Assembly: GCA_024760905.1 (NCBI GenBank)
Contig: CM045729.1
Span: 47,287,080-47,351,079 of the forward strand
Length of the DNA: 64,000 nt
Source: Plotosus lineatus
Taxonomy: Eukaryota; Chordata; Actinopteri; Siluriformes; Plotosidae
Direction of reading: 5' to 3'
Below, piece by piece: positions 25,841 to 39,269 of this stretch. The stretch's first letter is position 1. Every line of letters starts with the position of its first letter. A program made the position numbers and the translations under genes. Below the pieces are notes generated by a model, which did no database searches, was not told where the DNA came from, and worked only from the letters and a program-made list of their open reading frames with translations.

Positions 25841-26168
25841 TTCATTCATTCATTTTCTGAAGTGCTTAAATTTAATTAGGGTTGTGGGGAGGCTGGTACC
25901 CATCTCAGCCAACTCTGGGCAAGGGCAAAGTACACCCTGGACAGCTCGGCAGGCCATCGCAGGACAGAAATACATGGACGGCTATGCAGCCTACTCTTTA
26001 CAAAAAAAAAAGTTAGCAATGGTTCTTTTACAGCCTCTCACCACAGGCAATGAGAGACATGGCCGGCCTTTGATAACCCAGTTAGCTGCACTGGGGGAAT
26101 AGCAGTGTCAATCGTTGACAGTGGGGCTTGAACCTAAATCACTGGGATCGATGATCTAGCACCTTACC
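25841..26168 (-). mobile_element. Hybrid SINE (SINE1 head and body, SINE2 tail), copy 1
   Basis: On the minus strand it starts with the SINE1 tRNA-like head (GGTTCAAGCCC B box) and body (GGTTATCAAAGGCCGGCCAT), then switches at TTTCTGTCC/TGCGATGGCCTG to the SINE2 tail, ending in TGAATGAATGAA. Flanks CCTTTCGTGG (25831-25840) and CCTTTCTGTGG (26169-26179) look like a slightly diverged target duplication. Confidence 0.85.
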
Positions 26169-28217
26169 CCTTTCTGTGGTTTAGCTAAAGGTAAACTAAT
26201 TATAAGGAGGACAGAAAAACAGTGGGAACATTCGCATATTTTCTCAAATATGCTGCTAAACCGCTAAACTGCTCATAAAAAGACTACACAATTAAAATCC
26301 CCTTAAATTTAACATCAATCTGTAAATTAATAAAATGTGGCTTTTATATTTTATGAATATTGCATCACAACTACTGGAAAAATGTATTTTTGCATTTAAA
26401 AAAAAAAAAATGAACATTTCACCATACGAGTCCCTGTTAGCCTCACAATCGACAGTGTGCCATAACATTTACCAGGAAAACATTGCACTGTAAACAAGAT
26501 GTTTAAAGTTCCATATAAAGCTATTCATAGTGGATATACTGTCAGTGGCTGCCCAGCTCCTAGTATGTTAACTGCATAGTTTTTCCAAGCAGTAAATGAG
26601 TAAGCGAGGTTTGTTGTTTTTGTTTGGTCACTAGGTCCATGGCAACTCACACCACCATACTGATCCAAGACCCAGTTATGTTGGCCTGATGCTGCACTGA
26701 GAATGAGAGACAGAGCTCTGCAAATTCTAGGCAAATTCCACATTCTCTCCACACTCGGTCGGCCAGTTCCTGTGTTCTTTCGTCTTCATTGTGAGACGGG
26801 CCGCTGACAGACAGAGATGGGTGGAGGTCTGGGATATCCAAAGGAAGCACAGTGTGCACACAAACACACACTACGGACAATAAAAGCAAACCCTTGAGAC
26901 CCCAGGCTTGTCATCAGTAGTGTCGTGTAATGTAAACTGATTAGGCATCAATATTTAATCAAAGAAAACGCTGCCGTTTTTTAATAATGAAACTATATTA
27001 ACCATGAAATAAGAATACTTTAAAAAAACACCAGCCAAAGTTATTGGATGAAAGTCGGAGTATAACCCCAGACGTAGATTAAAAGAGCTGGGAAAAGATG
27101 AGGCTTTAGGAAAGAATGAAGCTGCGATGGCAGCCAGCCTCTGCCTTTACCAAAAATATGCTTCTGTTTCCGTTCATCTTTCAGCAAGCAAGGGAGAGGC
27201 TTCCTCCTTTCTTCCTCCAAACACACACATGCACACGATTCATGTCTATCTGTCCTGCTGTCCACTGACCTTCTTCCTTCCTACGGAACGTATAATTCTA
27301 CAGAAATATCTAAACATCAAAACCAGCTCATTTATTCCTTTACATCGCTAAACACGTAGTTGTTTGATGAAATTACAAAACTCTGTTATAAATCAGGTTT
27401 GGTCACAAGATGTAGTTGTTTGGCCTCAGAGTTCATCACAGTCTTGCCTACTGGGTAAACATGCCACACCGAGGTGGAGCCAAGACTTACCAGAAAACCA
27501 CATTAAATGCTCCTGGTAATCACTGGTAAGTGAACACACATGTTTACATCTGCTCACCTGTGTGGTCCAGTGCAACAGCAGTGTGCACGGTGGACACACT
27601 CAGTATCGCTGGCATTCGGTGTAGTTATACTTCTTACAACATAGTGAAAGTTTTAGATTGTGTACATACATGTTTTTGGAAGGCAGATCTAGTAGAATGT
27701 ACAGAGCAGGATGTGTTCAGAGGAGGTCATGTATAATCACGCGGGTGTGTAAAGATGAGAATACACTGCAAGTTTCACAAGCATACTTTAGATAGACATG
27801 GCAGCTGAAGAGCGAAGGCACCGCGGCCACAGCTGTGAACTGCACTGGGATCAAGAGGTTTTTTACTAAAGATAAAAGGTGCATCTTTGGCTTATAATGC
27901 AATGCTAAATGTATACATTTTTTGAATTTTACTGAAATTTCTTATTTACAAGGTGCTATACTATTAATCGACTGAAAACTTCTGCTGTGAGGAGCATTTC
28001 TGCAGGGAAGTTCGAGATTTGCAAGACTGGTTCCAGGAAGTCTACAGTAACTCAAATAACTACTATGAGCAACTGTGCTGATCAGAAATGCACATCACAA
28101 TGCACAGCTGCATCAGTTTCCATTCCTGTTAGACAAAAACAGAAATCCTAGTCTATCATGGGCACAGATTCACGAGCAGTGGAAGAATGGAAAAATGCTT
28201 CTTAGCCTGATAGTGAT

Positions 28218-28320
28218 CATCATCTGCTTGTTTCAGGGTTAGGTCGCAGGGGCAGCAGCTTAAGCCCACTGCCCTGAGTGGGTGTTCACTTTGGATGGAT
28301 TAAATGCAGAGGAAATTATT
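28218..28320 (+). mobile_element. SINE tail fragment (HpaI/AFC-like)
   Basis: CACTTTGGATGGATTAAATG followed by CAGAGG is the usual 3' end of this SINE group. The tRNA-like head is absent. Confidence 0.5.
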
Positions 28321-29539
28321 TCTTTTATGTGATTAATAATAGTATGTCCAAAAAAACAAAAAACAAAACCCTGAACACCATACCAGGGAGTGATTAATCA
28401 TCAATTCTGTTGCAATATTCAGATGGTAATATAATATAATAGCCAAAAGAACAGTATTTATCTGATCTAGTCATGTTAACACAGGAATCAACATCATAGA
28501 AATACTTCCAATAACATGGTTCTGAGAGCAAAACAGCGATTTGAGCTATTGTGTATGGTAGCATGGGGGGTTTTATTTGTTAAAAAATAAAATAGCCTGT
28601 ATGTGTGTGTGTGTGTGTATGGACAATATGATCCCATGCGAGATTAAGTTGCAAAAATTAGACTCTTGATTGTTGCGGCTAAAAATGGGCTACCATGTAA
28701 AGATTGTCCAGGAATTACTGAAAAGGAAATTAAAAACAAACTGAATAAAAGCTTGCATCCAGAGTTTGTCTTTTTTCCCTTTAATTGTGCTGTTTCATAA
28801 ACCTTTTTCATACATAAAATTAAAAAAAAAAAAAATAGTAAAAATGTCAATGGGGCAACATTGTGATACAACATATAGAAAAAAATCCAATAGGTAGTGA
28901 AAATGAATGTTCAGTAGTTTGTGTGTTAATTTAATATACGTGTACTGTTATTATTGTCATTATTTTTCCTTATATGAACTGGGGATTCATGTCCTATTCT
29001 CGCAATTTTTGCTGGATGCTGGAGCCTTTTCAATCTGGCTATTGGAAACTATCAAACAGATTTCAGCAAACTGCAACTTCGAAACTGATCATGAAAACAT
29101 AATTATATTCATGTGTAATAAAATTTGGGAGGCTTGCCTATTATTTCACTTTAAAGGAGATATGTCATTATTTTTCCCAAATTCAATCACCAAAAAGTCA
29201 TGTAAACATACAACAGATGTGTAAAACACTAGTCTCTATTTGTTAAACAGTGTTTCAACTTGCAAATCAAAAGGAATTTAAAGTTGCTGAACTTAAAATG
29301 GAGCAGATGGGAATAGTCTGCAACATTTGGACATTCGTTAGGCTGAACAGTGTTCAATGATTGAAATACAGTTGCAGGATCCTAATAAACTGTTTTTATT
29401 AACCAACACCATTCCTATTAACCTTTGTAAAAACAAAGCTGTATTTATATAAATGCCTGCGTTTTGTTTGAAAACACCACTAACATTATTTAGGCTTCTT
29501 ACTTTAAACAATCAAGACAGAACCCATTTAATTTGAAAA

Positions 29540-29970
29540 TTCTCTCAGTTTTAACGTGAAAATAAAGCAAGCTATAGCCATCCGTGGCCGGGAGCACACG
29601 GGAGTTAATTGGCAAAGCTCTCAGGAAGTAGGGACAGCATACGCTCACTTCCCTGTGACTCACAGCAATTGCCAGCCAATCATGGGTGCCTTGGAGCTCA
29701 TTCGTACAAGGGGGCAGATAGAGCATTCCCTCCGAGTGTGTTAGACCACCTCAAAATACACATTGCGCCACAGGTCTAAAAGAGGTGGGTGGTTGGTATT
29801 TCATGTGACGGAGAAGTTTGTGTGTGCATGCTTTCGCCGCTCCCTGGTCGATGGTGGTCGTGTGATAGGGACAGCGATAGCTGATGGGTGGTAATTGGAT
29901 ACGACTAAATTAGGGAGAAAATGGGTGAAAATCCAAATAAAGTAAATAAGTAAGTAAATAAATAAATAAA
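29540..29970 (+). repeat. SINE-like interspersed repeat with A-rich tail
   Basis: The block contains GTGCCTTGGAGCTCATTCG, GCTTTCGCCGCTCCCTGG and ATTGGATACGACTAAATTAG, followed by AAATAAGT repeats. I recall this layout from fish genomes but cannot name the family. Confidence 0.5.
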
Positions 29971-30016
29971 AAGCCACCCAATTCCGTAGTTCAAATGAGC
30001 TAACTACAGAAGACTA

Positions 30017-30706
<690 letters not shown>

Positions 30707-31282
30707 TCAACATGTTCGCCAACAGGCCTTTTAATGAAGGCAAAGCTGATTAAGCTCTGATTGGCTGAGGCTGGCTGGCTTCGAAGAAGCAGCCCTCATG
30801 TCTTGACCTACATTCACTGAGCCTCCACAAGTACTTGCCCCTATACTCTCTCCCTCCCGCTCCCTCATTCATTCTTTCCACCACACAATCAACAGGCTCC
30901 CTCTCGCTCATAGACAAAATCTCCCACTATCCCTCTCTTTCTCGCCTCTTTTCTAAGACCATTCTTTCATGTAAATCTGCTCCATTGAATACATTTGAGA
31001 AAGGGTGAGGCGTACAGTATGGACGAAGCCGCAGCACCTGTCGTTTTTGTGCTGCTCTGAAGAGCTGGAGCCGGTGCAGGAAATCTAGCATATGGGCTTT
31101 TCAGTGTCGGCCTTAACGCACAACTGCTCTCTCATTACACAAAACTTTAACTACACACATTACGGCGATCCTGTACTAGGTCTCTGTGTCACATATTCAA
31201 TAACCACTCCCAGGATAACAAATCACAGGGGAATCATGAAAGCTGTTTGCTACCGTTACGGTAAGGAACACACGTGTGTGTG

Positions 31283-31316
<34 letters not shown>

Positions 31317-32942
31317 TATACTCAAGTCAACTTAGAAAATAAGTTACTCAGCAACTCCTTACTCAGGCACTGTTACTTCACCCAGAGGTGACATCAGATA
31401 CTTAACTCATCAAAAGTGAAAAAGCAGAACTGGGTTTTTTTTTTCTTCTTCTTTTGCTCCATATTTTGAAATGGAAAGCAGAGAAGTAGCAAAAATGCTA
31501 TAAAGGAACCTGGGAGAAATTTTGGAGGAAGTTGTGCTCAATAAACATGGCTGTGTGCATATGCAAGTACATAAGCTACATTGGGTCGAGCTGCAAACTT
31601 GGATGTTTGTTAATGTGCTCACATGGGAACAAACAAGCCTGTGAGCTCTTCTGCTTGTTGTCATCCACAAACAGGTGTGATAAATCTGGGTATCTGTGTG
31701 TTTGTCTTTAAGTGAATACTATCCTCTGTATGAACCTATAATAAACCGAGCTAGGAAAGCAGTTCCCAAAAGATCACTTCTTTACCCACAAAACCACTCT
31801 CTTTTTCATACATATTCCAGTCACATGTGTATAAACACAGAGGAGCACGAAACATCCAGACTGTTGTGTTTAGACACAGGTCGGATGTGTGCTCTGGTAT
31901 GAAACCGGGTTGCTTGTGTGGAGAGGAGATGCTTTTCTGAGCACTAAAAACTGCTTATCAGTTCTGCTCAGGCTGTGTCCATCCTATCACACACTCCACC
32001 CATTACACTCGGTTCAATCATTCACTGGCAAGGACAATCCCAACGCTTCAAGCACTGATAGCTTAAAATAATTCATAACAAACAGACAATAAATGCATGC
32101 CACAGCAATGCTGTAAGCTTCGCTCTATTACTCTATTAAATTTACAAAGAAGTCTTGAAAGAAAACAATAAGTGAACTGATACAGCCTGAAAAGAAATAA
32201 TTCAACCTAAACTCTATCAACTACATCTGTAGAATTAAGTGTGTGTGTGTTTGATACCACCAGACAACAGCGTCAACATGTTTCTCTCCATGATTAAAAA
32301 AAAAAAAAAATCCCAAAGAGACAAAAAAACCCTAGATCATGCACCAGGGCTTCAATTTTGAAGCCAGATGGTGGCCATCTTCGTGAGACCACCCTGCTGT
32401 AAAACCTTTAGTATGGGGTAGTACACTGGTCCACTGCATACAAACAACTAGCTGCATGATCCAGCTTTTTAAGACCAGTGGTTTCTCCAGATTGAACCAC
32501 AAAACCCCCATAATTCAAAATTCTCTTAAAATGAGTTGCTAAAATGCATGAAGTCAAGTAATACTGTCAAAATGAGAGTCTATATAAGTATGGGTGTCTT
32601 AACAAATGAACTAATGTAGAATGAAAGCCAGAAGAGAAAGTCTTACAAATGCTAACTTTCTGGTGGAGTTCCTGTTAACGACATGTTTCCGAGAGTGTTG
32701 TGATATCCCACATGACTACGCTGCGAACACAGAACACAACGGAACACAGCACAGCTTTCTTTAAAAGGGCAGGTCCCAGTTCTAAAATTCACATATTACA
32801 GACATCGCATGATTAATGAAAGTATTGTTCAAAACCACATTTGAATAGCGACGGGTCACTGGTTTGGAATCTTTGGTCCATGATTAAATTATAGTTTTCA
32901 TGGTACTATTGCATTGTCTTACATTGTTATCAACAGTGACTT

Positions 32943-33284
32943 CATTCATTCATTTTCTTCACCGCTTAATCCAAATTGCGGTTGCTGGGAGACAGGCGCC
33001 CGTCTCAGAAGACTTCGGGCGAGGGCGGGGTACACCCTGGACAGCTCGCTTGGCCATCGCAAGGCCAACACTCACACTCACACCTAAGGGAGATTTGGAA
33101 CAGCCAATTAACCTACTGTGCATGTTTTTGGCTTGTGGGAGGAAACTGGAGTACCCGGAGGAAACCCACGCAAGCACATGGAGAACATGCAAACTCCACA
33201 CAGAACCGCCAGAGCTGGGAATCGAACCCAGGAATTTCTTGCTGTGAGGCAGATGTGCTAAGCACTACACCACCGTGCCGCTAT
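32943..33284 (-). mobile_element. SINE2 (tRNA-derived), nearly full length
   Basis: On the minus strand the head GCGGCACGGTGGTGTAGTGC and B box GGTTCGATTCC are followed by the body and a tail ending GGATTAAGCGGTGAAGAAAA then TGAATGAA. AGTGACTT occurs at both flanks (32935-32942, 33289-33296) and may be a target duplication. Confidence 0.88.
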
Positions 33285-33704
33285 CCAGAGTGACTTACAA
33301 TTATCAATTTAAACAAGAGCTTTAACTATTGCACCAATGCCACTTAAAAAAATACATGTAATACATGTACGACGAGGGAAAAAGCATAACGAACTGTTGT
33401 GTGCCAGTTAAATGCGTTTCATTAAATTCTACTCTACTGACAGCAAAAAGTATGCAAAACCAAACACCACAACACCAGTAAAAATGTTGGGTGTGTGACT
33501 CCTTCAAAAACAAAAATAAGGCAAAGCTAGCATATCTGAAGCAAGATACATGAGTGAATCTGTCTCATTCACAACAGTCCTGGGGGTGGTTCTGAGGAGG
33601 AGGGGTTGTATGAACTCAGAAGAATGGCTGAATAGTTCACTGTGGCAGTTTTGCTTAAAACACCCAGTGCTAGCTTTAAGTGCCGCTACATGTCATGCAT
33701 ACAT

Positions 33705-33708
<4 letters not shown>

Positions 33709-33748
<40 letters not shown>
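33709..33748. repeat. (CA)n beside MITE B copy 4
   Basis: CA repeat ending about 14 bp before the MITE end. Confidence 0.97.
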
Positions 33749-33751
<3 letters not shown>

Positions 33752-33762
33752 GAATACATATA

Positions 33763-33934
33763 CAGTGATCCCTCGCTACTTAGCGCTTCATCGCATCACG
33801 GGTTTTTCAAAAATATTCATCAAAAAATTAAAAAATAAGGAAATTAAGGAAAAATAGGGAAAAAGTTAAGAAAAATGCTGCAAAAGCAAGGCCAATTATG
33901 CAAAAAAAAAACACAACCCCCCCCAACAAATCTA
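33763..33934 (-). mobile_element. MITE B, truncated copy 4
   Basis: It begins CAGTGATCCCTCGCTACTTA and continues with TTAAGGAAAAATAGGGAAAA and GGCCAATTATGC, the MITE B end in reverse. It stops where MITE C begins. Confidence 0.75.
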
Positions 33935-34413
33935 CAGTAGACTCTTGACCATTCACGGGTCAGCGCTAGACCCAGAAGTAACTGGCACATGATTCAAATT
34001 ATACCAATGGCTGAGAGCTTTTGTTTCTCTCTCCTGCTGATTGGTTGCAGATGATGTGTACACCTCTTTTTTCCTCCTTCGCGCACATGTTAAGGTGATT
34101 GCTTGAATTGCGAAGTAAATTTTCTTTGTGTTTTTAATTATTATTTAAGCCCTATGATGCCACTCAAACACCCTGCATCTTCTGTAGCTTCTGGGAAGGA
34201 GCCTAAGTGCTTTATTTATTAATAAATATTATCACAGTACAAAATGAAAATGTTTTTATTTAAGTCTGTGTATAGAATGTGTTTAAGAAGCATATTTTAG
34301 TGTATGTAGTATCATACATAGAGAGTTTTAAAACAGCATCAATAATCCACGAATTTTCTTGATCTGCGGGAGGGGCCGGAACCAAATCACCTCTGATAAA
34401 CGGGGGCCTACTG
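33935..34413 (+). mobile_element. MITE C, complete copy (479 bp)
   Basis: CAGTAGACTCTTGACCATTC at the left and (inverted) CAGTAGGCCCCCGTTTATCA at the right, with TA on both sides (33933-33934, 34414-34415). Internal CTGCTGATTGGTTG and CTATGATGCCACTCAAACAC are shared with the copies at 6952 and 16511. Tigger-like ends are inferred. Confidence 0.85.
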
Positions 34414-34416
34414 TAC

Positions 34417-34418
<2 letters not shown>

Positions 34419-34480
<62 letters not shown>

Positions 34481-34504
34481 CAGTGGTAATCTAGTGGTAT
34501 TATA

Positions 34505-34555
<51 letters not shown>

Positions 34556-34600
34556 TATACATATACACACACACACACACATTATATTATATATATATAT
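34419..34600. repeat. TA/CA compound microsatellite with a SINE1 scrap
   Basis: (TA)n at 34422-34477, then GGGCAGTGGTAATCTAGTGG (first bases of a SINE1 head, 34478-34497), then more TA and CA repeats. Confidence 0.9.
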
Positions 34601-37220
34601 ATATATGCACACACACAAACACAATACAGATGTGACAACTGGAGCTTATATAGAAAAAAGGTCTAAACTATTCCTTTGTGTTTAAGCACAACCCTCCCTG
34701 TGAATGCACAAAGCTCACTAATCAAACCTGACACATCTTTCTGGTATTATGACTCGGTTCTAGATAGCACACCTCACCAGATACTTCTGCACCACTGTGC
34801 AAACAGTACAACACCTTACCGCCGTCAGAAGAATGTCAATGCCTGTTTGGGCTGGAAAACTAAAATTAATCTCCAGCCAGACTCAACACATTCTGTGCTG
34901 GTGAACAAACAATCTGAAGGAGTAGATGTACGCGAGTGAGCAGGGTTGATATGGGTGTAAGTGGGAGTAATGGCGGCTCTGCTCTCAGCTGAAGTCTTTT
35001 GTAAGACATCCGGTGTGATCTCGTCGTGGCCTGCCCTTGCCATTCCTATGTGCTCGACTCCATCAAGGCACTGCTTTCCAAAGAAGTTGCAAAAACAAGA
35101 CTTTGGGTTCTGAGCATGTCTGTTAGGAGTTGTGGCATGGAGAAAAATTATTTTTAGTGGAAATGTAGGAGATAAGGGTTGCTGTAAACTGCTTGATTAA
35201 CAGCCTGGAGGAATGTTTGCAATTATTGGCAACTTCGCGGGATATGTTCACTAAAAACAGATATCATGCTTGAAGGCCCTGGAGCAAACCTTTCCTCCCT
35301 TCCTCTGGTCCAACTTGTTTGTCTTCAAACCCTTTATTCATCCTTCACTCCATCTCTCCCTCCCTCCCTCCCTCTGAATCTAGTGGCTTCAAAGGGTCTT
35401 GGGTAAGCCTGTTGATCTGGAAAATCGCTAGACTTCACAGGAACACAACTACACTGTTCAGAGGAGCACAATGGGACAGGTGAGACGAGCGGAAGACTAG
35501 AAACTAGACGGAGATACTGTGTACAGGTCTTGCACCATGTTTTTTGCTGAACAGAACCATTTAACTAAAATTGAGAGAAACAGGATAATGGAGAGATGCT
35601 TCTTTGTATTGTCACTGCACCAGGTCCTGCAGCGAAAACAAACTCGCGACCATCCATGTCTGCTTACATTTTAGACCCCAAATTACCCAACACTGGTATT
35701 AAAATAATCCCCTGCATGTAGAACCGCAGTCTCGTGTTTACATACCAACTCACACATGTTGAATCCTTACCGTTTCTACATGCCAAGTTTTACTGAACTA
35801 GTTGGGAAACTTGTAGCTGCTGCCTCACCAAGTAAACATCAATACAGGGGCATCACTGAAAAACTACCGTAAATGATGTGTGACGATTTTAAGAACAGGA
35901 ACACTGGGAGACAATCTCCACAGCCTCTTCTGCAAGTAAACACATTGGACGCATAATGAACCTCCATCGGCGAAAGGGTAAGCTTACACATGGCTACCGT
36001 GTACACATCACTGCTCCTCTAGCAGTCACAAACACATATTGAAGCCTCGGTCATATTTCCAGGCGTTGAAACTGGCCGGGTGCCCGAGCTACAGTTTTAC
36101 AAAAATATGCCGTCTGGCTGAGAAAAACTGTGCCAGATAAGCAGCAAGTGCCGTTTGAACAGAAAATATGGCGCTGCCGAGCTCGGAGTTACTGGGTTCA
36201 TGCTGTTGGCGGCTCTGTTTCTGGAGCTCTACCAGCCCCAGCCATCCCACCCCCACCCCGCCCCCCACAGCCTGAGAGAGCAGATGGGGGTTTTCAAACC
36301 TAATCAGGTTTTACCCAGCAGCCCAGGGAAAGGGGACTATTTGTGAGCTGGGGCACAGCGGCAGGGTACAGGGGGAGGACTGATAATCTGCAGTGTCTCG
36401 GTGTCAAGGATTTGCGGAGCTTCTTCAGGCTGAATGAGTGGAAATGACAATGACAATGTCGGTTAAAACGATGTCGTGATGGACATGTTAATGCCCCCAG
36501 TTATTTTGCATGGTAATAAAGGGGCCCTACTGCTCCGAATGTGGGCTAGTAACCAGCACAAGGTGAACATCACACAGGAAACCATTATCCTGACTGTTCT
36601 AAAGTCATTCCTCAGGGATTCAGAGTTGCTGCATAGTTTATTTCCCAGCACACCTGAGAAAGGCCAGAAATAACATCCATCCAGTTACTGACCCTCCCGA
36701 TGTGGAGGACAGCAGGCTTGGAAGGGTTTGAAACCCAGCAAGAGACTGGGTTCCAAGAAAACAATACAAGATGGCTGACAGCCAGAGTTAGAAGCCATAC
36801 AATTCAGCCTACTTGGTTTGTTGGGCAGCAGGACAGAATAAACCTGTAGAACAGCCTGACCTTCAGATTTTCATGAGACTGCATCAAAAAAAAAACAAAA
36901 AAAAACTCTGCATCAGATGTTATATTTCCACCCAAGTCCCCAAAATGAGCAAGCACATAAACGAGCACCGTTGAAAGTCTCTAGTTACTGATCAGCTGCC
37001 AACAGTGATCAGGCATTCTGTATTCAGCACCTCATCCATCTTCGTACCATCTCAACGCTGTCGTTTCACTCCCTAACACTGACTTTCATTTTCTCACATT
37101 CTGCAACAGCCTGTGAAAAGTGACGGTACTCAACAATAAACAGAGAAGCTTACTCAATAATAAGCAAAGTCCCATGAGCAGCGTAATACTCCATTCACAC
37201 AGACCTTAAACATGTAATTT

Positions 37221-37900
37221 TTGAGATATTCATTTATTCATTTGCTGAACTACTTAATCGTAACAGGGTTACAGGGAGGTTGGAGTCTAGTTCAGCTGAC
37301 TGACAGACAAAGGCAGGGTACACCTTCAACGGCTCGCCAGCCCATCGCAGGGCCAACACACACACACACACACACACATATCCACACACAGGGACAACTA
37401 AAATTAGCAACTTAGCTTAATGTGGGGGAAGTGGTGGCCTGGTGGGGACAGTGGTGGCCTGGTGGTATAGGTGCTGGATCCCTGATCCTAAGGTTGGGGG
37501 TTCAAGCCCCACTCACCACAGGTTGTCACTGTCCCCCCCATTGCAGCTAACTGGGTTATCAAAGGCCGGAGATGTCTCTCACTGTCTATGGTGTGAGGCT
37601 GTAAAAGAACCAGTGCTGACTTTCGACAAGAATAGCTGCAAAGCTGTCAGTGTGTGTCTGCCCTGCGATGGCCTGGTGAGCTGTCCGGGGTGTACTCTGC
37701 CCTCACCCAGAGTTGGCTCAGATGGGCGCCAGCCTCCCCGCGACCCTAATTAACATTAAACGGTTATAGAAAATGATGAAGTGCGCTCAATGTGCATGCA
37801 TTTGGACTCGAGAATAAAACTGGGAGAACCCAGATGAAATTCATACAAACACAGGCAGAACATGCAACTCCACATAGAAACGCCCCAATACAGAGTTTTG
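37221..37900 (-). mobile_element. SINE2 copy split by a hybrid SINE
   Basis: The tail half is at 37221-37424, with an internal CA expansion. The body resumes at about 37785-37900 (GCATGCATTTGGACTCGAGA; CAGGCAGAACATGCAACTCC), exactly where SINE2 should continue. The intervening 37425-37784 is the hybrid SINE. Confidence 0.8.
37425..37784 (+). mobile_element. Hybrid SINE (SINE1 head and body, SINE2 tail), copy 2
   Basis: It has the same layout and the same junction (GTGTCTGCCC/TGCGATGGCCTG) as the copy at 25841. It shares the diagnostic GAGGCTGTAAAAGAACCA. AGCTTAATGTG (37414-37424) and GCTCAATGTG (37785-37794) flank it as a probable target duplication. It is inserted in a SINE2 copy. Confidence 0.87.
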
Positions 37901-38186
37901 TGCTTCACTAAGCATCCTGTTAGTCACGTGGGAATAAGTGGACCTGTTACTGTTGAGCTGTGGAAAGGCTACCTGGCTTGATGACAAATCTAGATCCTTT
38001 AGCAAAAACCTCTTCCTTTCTTTATTACAAGCAAAAACAAATTCTTTTACTGTAGTCATCAGGGTATTAGTTTATAAAACAAAAAACTCATCTCCCACAC
38101 AGGGTTAAGATAGGTATAATGATCTTTGATGACTGACATGAGTGAGAATGTATGCTGGGATGAGTAATTTGTATTAGATTGCCTAT

Positions 38187-38258
38187 AATAATAATAATAA
38201 TAATAATAATAGTAGTAGTAACAATCATACTACTACTACTACTAATAATAATAATAAG
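38187..38258. repeat. ATA/GTA/CTA trinucleotide compound repeat
   Basis: (ATA)n, (GTA)n, a 7-base spacer, (CTA)n and (ATA)n follow each other just inside fam117b intron 1. The inverted halves could fold. Confidence 0.9.
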
Positions 38259-38263
38259 GTTAC

Positions 38264-38945
38264 CTTTGTACACAGGTGAGCTCGGGCTTATTCTTTCAGG
38301 TGAGAGCCTGTCGTTTTCTGGTGAGCCCCTTTGTGACGATGCCACGGCTTTGCCCCTGTGCCCACAAGATGTTGAGGAGGAAGACGTTGGCCCTGGAGGA
38401 TGTACACCAGCTGTCAGCACCAGACTGTCCGTGAGAGAGCTGAGCAGCAGGGAGGGAGAGAGAGAGCCGCTGTGAGAATGCGCAGGGAGGGAGGGGGGCA
38501 CACTGGCATGACCTGATGCCACACTGACTGGCGGGCACTGCGCGTGGGATGGCGCGGGAGAAGTACTTCTGAGTGCTGAGGAAGAGGTACACGTAGGAGA
38601 TGCGGACGGGCTCAATGCGGTGCAGGAGGAGGAAGATGAGGAGGAGGAGGAGGTCGCGGCTCGAGAAGATGCACACAGGCGGCTTCCGGCTGCGTCGCAT
38701 CCGCTACTGCAGCATTTAACGTTCGCACTATTTCCTCCTCCTCCTCCGCTGGACAGCGCCATCCTGGTCGGTAGGGGGTGCTGTGGTTGTGCTTTGAGCT
38801 GGAACGGCACGGTGGCTTTCATGGGCAGCAGGCGGCTCAGTAAACTCACCCCGGCGCTGAGACCCGAGGCTCCGCTCGAACTTCCGCCGCTCACCGAGCT
38901 GCAGCTGGACGTCGGCGAGCCGTTCTTACGAACTCTTTGGGACAT
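38264..38945 (-). CDS. fam117b: fam117b coding exon 1 (residues 1-227)
   Basis: This is the first coding exon of a FAM117B orthologue, a poorly characterised cytoplasmic/nuclear phosphoprotein family related to FAM117A and GLCCI1. I chose the ATG at 38945-38943 because it gives MSQRVRKNGSPT, matching the start of vertebrate FAM117B; an in-frame GTG three codons upstream is not needed. The exon encodes a low-complexity Ser/Gly/Pro-rich region with the family motif MKATVPFQLK (residues 42-51), a Ser run at 99-107, and SPERISPSSPVYK near the end. It stops at AAAG with a GTAACC donor, leaving one base of the next codon, which exon 2 completes as Glu. The low-complexity middle is expected to diverge between species. 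The identity rests on the conserved ends and on exons 2-4. Confidence 0.93.
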
Positions 38946-39269
38946 GACGCTCACAAACTACCTGAAAACGAGCCCACCCCCACCTAAAAAGTACTAGTGA
39001 ACACACACACACACACACACACCAGGTATGTTTGAGGTCGTGGACACTCTGAATCCTTCTAGTGTCGCTCCATGCAGCGTTTCTGTGTCTCTCTCTTTTT
39101 TATTATTATTTTTTTTAAGTATTGTTATTTATTTTTTTTTTTTTTTGCTGCTGCTGCTGCTGTTGCTTGTTTCTTTGCACGGCTCCACACCGCGCCCGTA
39201 GAGCAGAACTCGTTCCTGTCCTGAACTAAAACTACACAGCAGCGTGTGAGCCACGCACCGTCAAATCCT

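Noticed and set aside
32340..32400. Possible conserved element or repeat around TTGAAGCCAGATGGTGGCCA
   Set aside because: It looks like a fragment of an interspersed repeat, but ends and family could not be supported.
38179..38475. 98-codon plus-strand frame opposite fam117b exon 1
   Set aside because: It is the complement of the low-complexity exon and an ATA repeat, with no similarity to known proteins.
38946..38954. Upstream GTG as the fam117b start
   Set aside because: The ATG three codons later gives the conserved MSQRV start.
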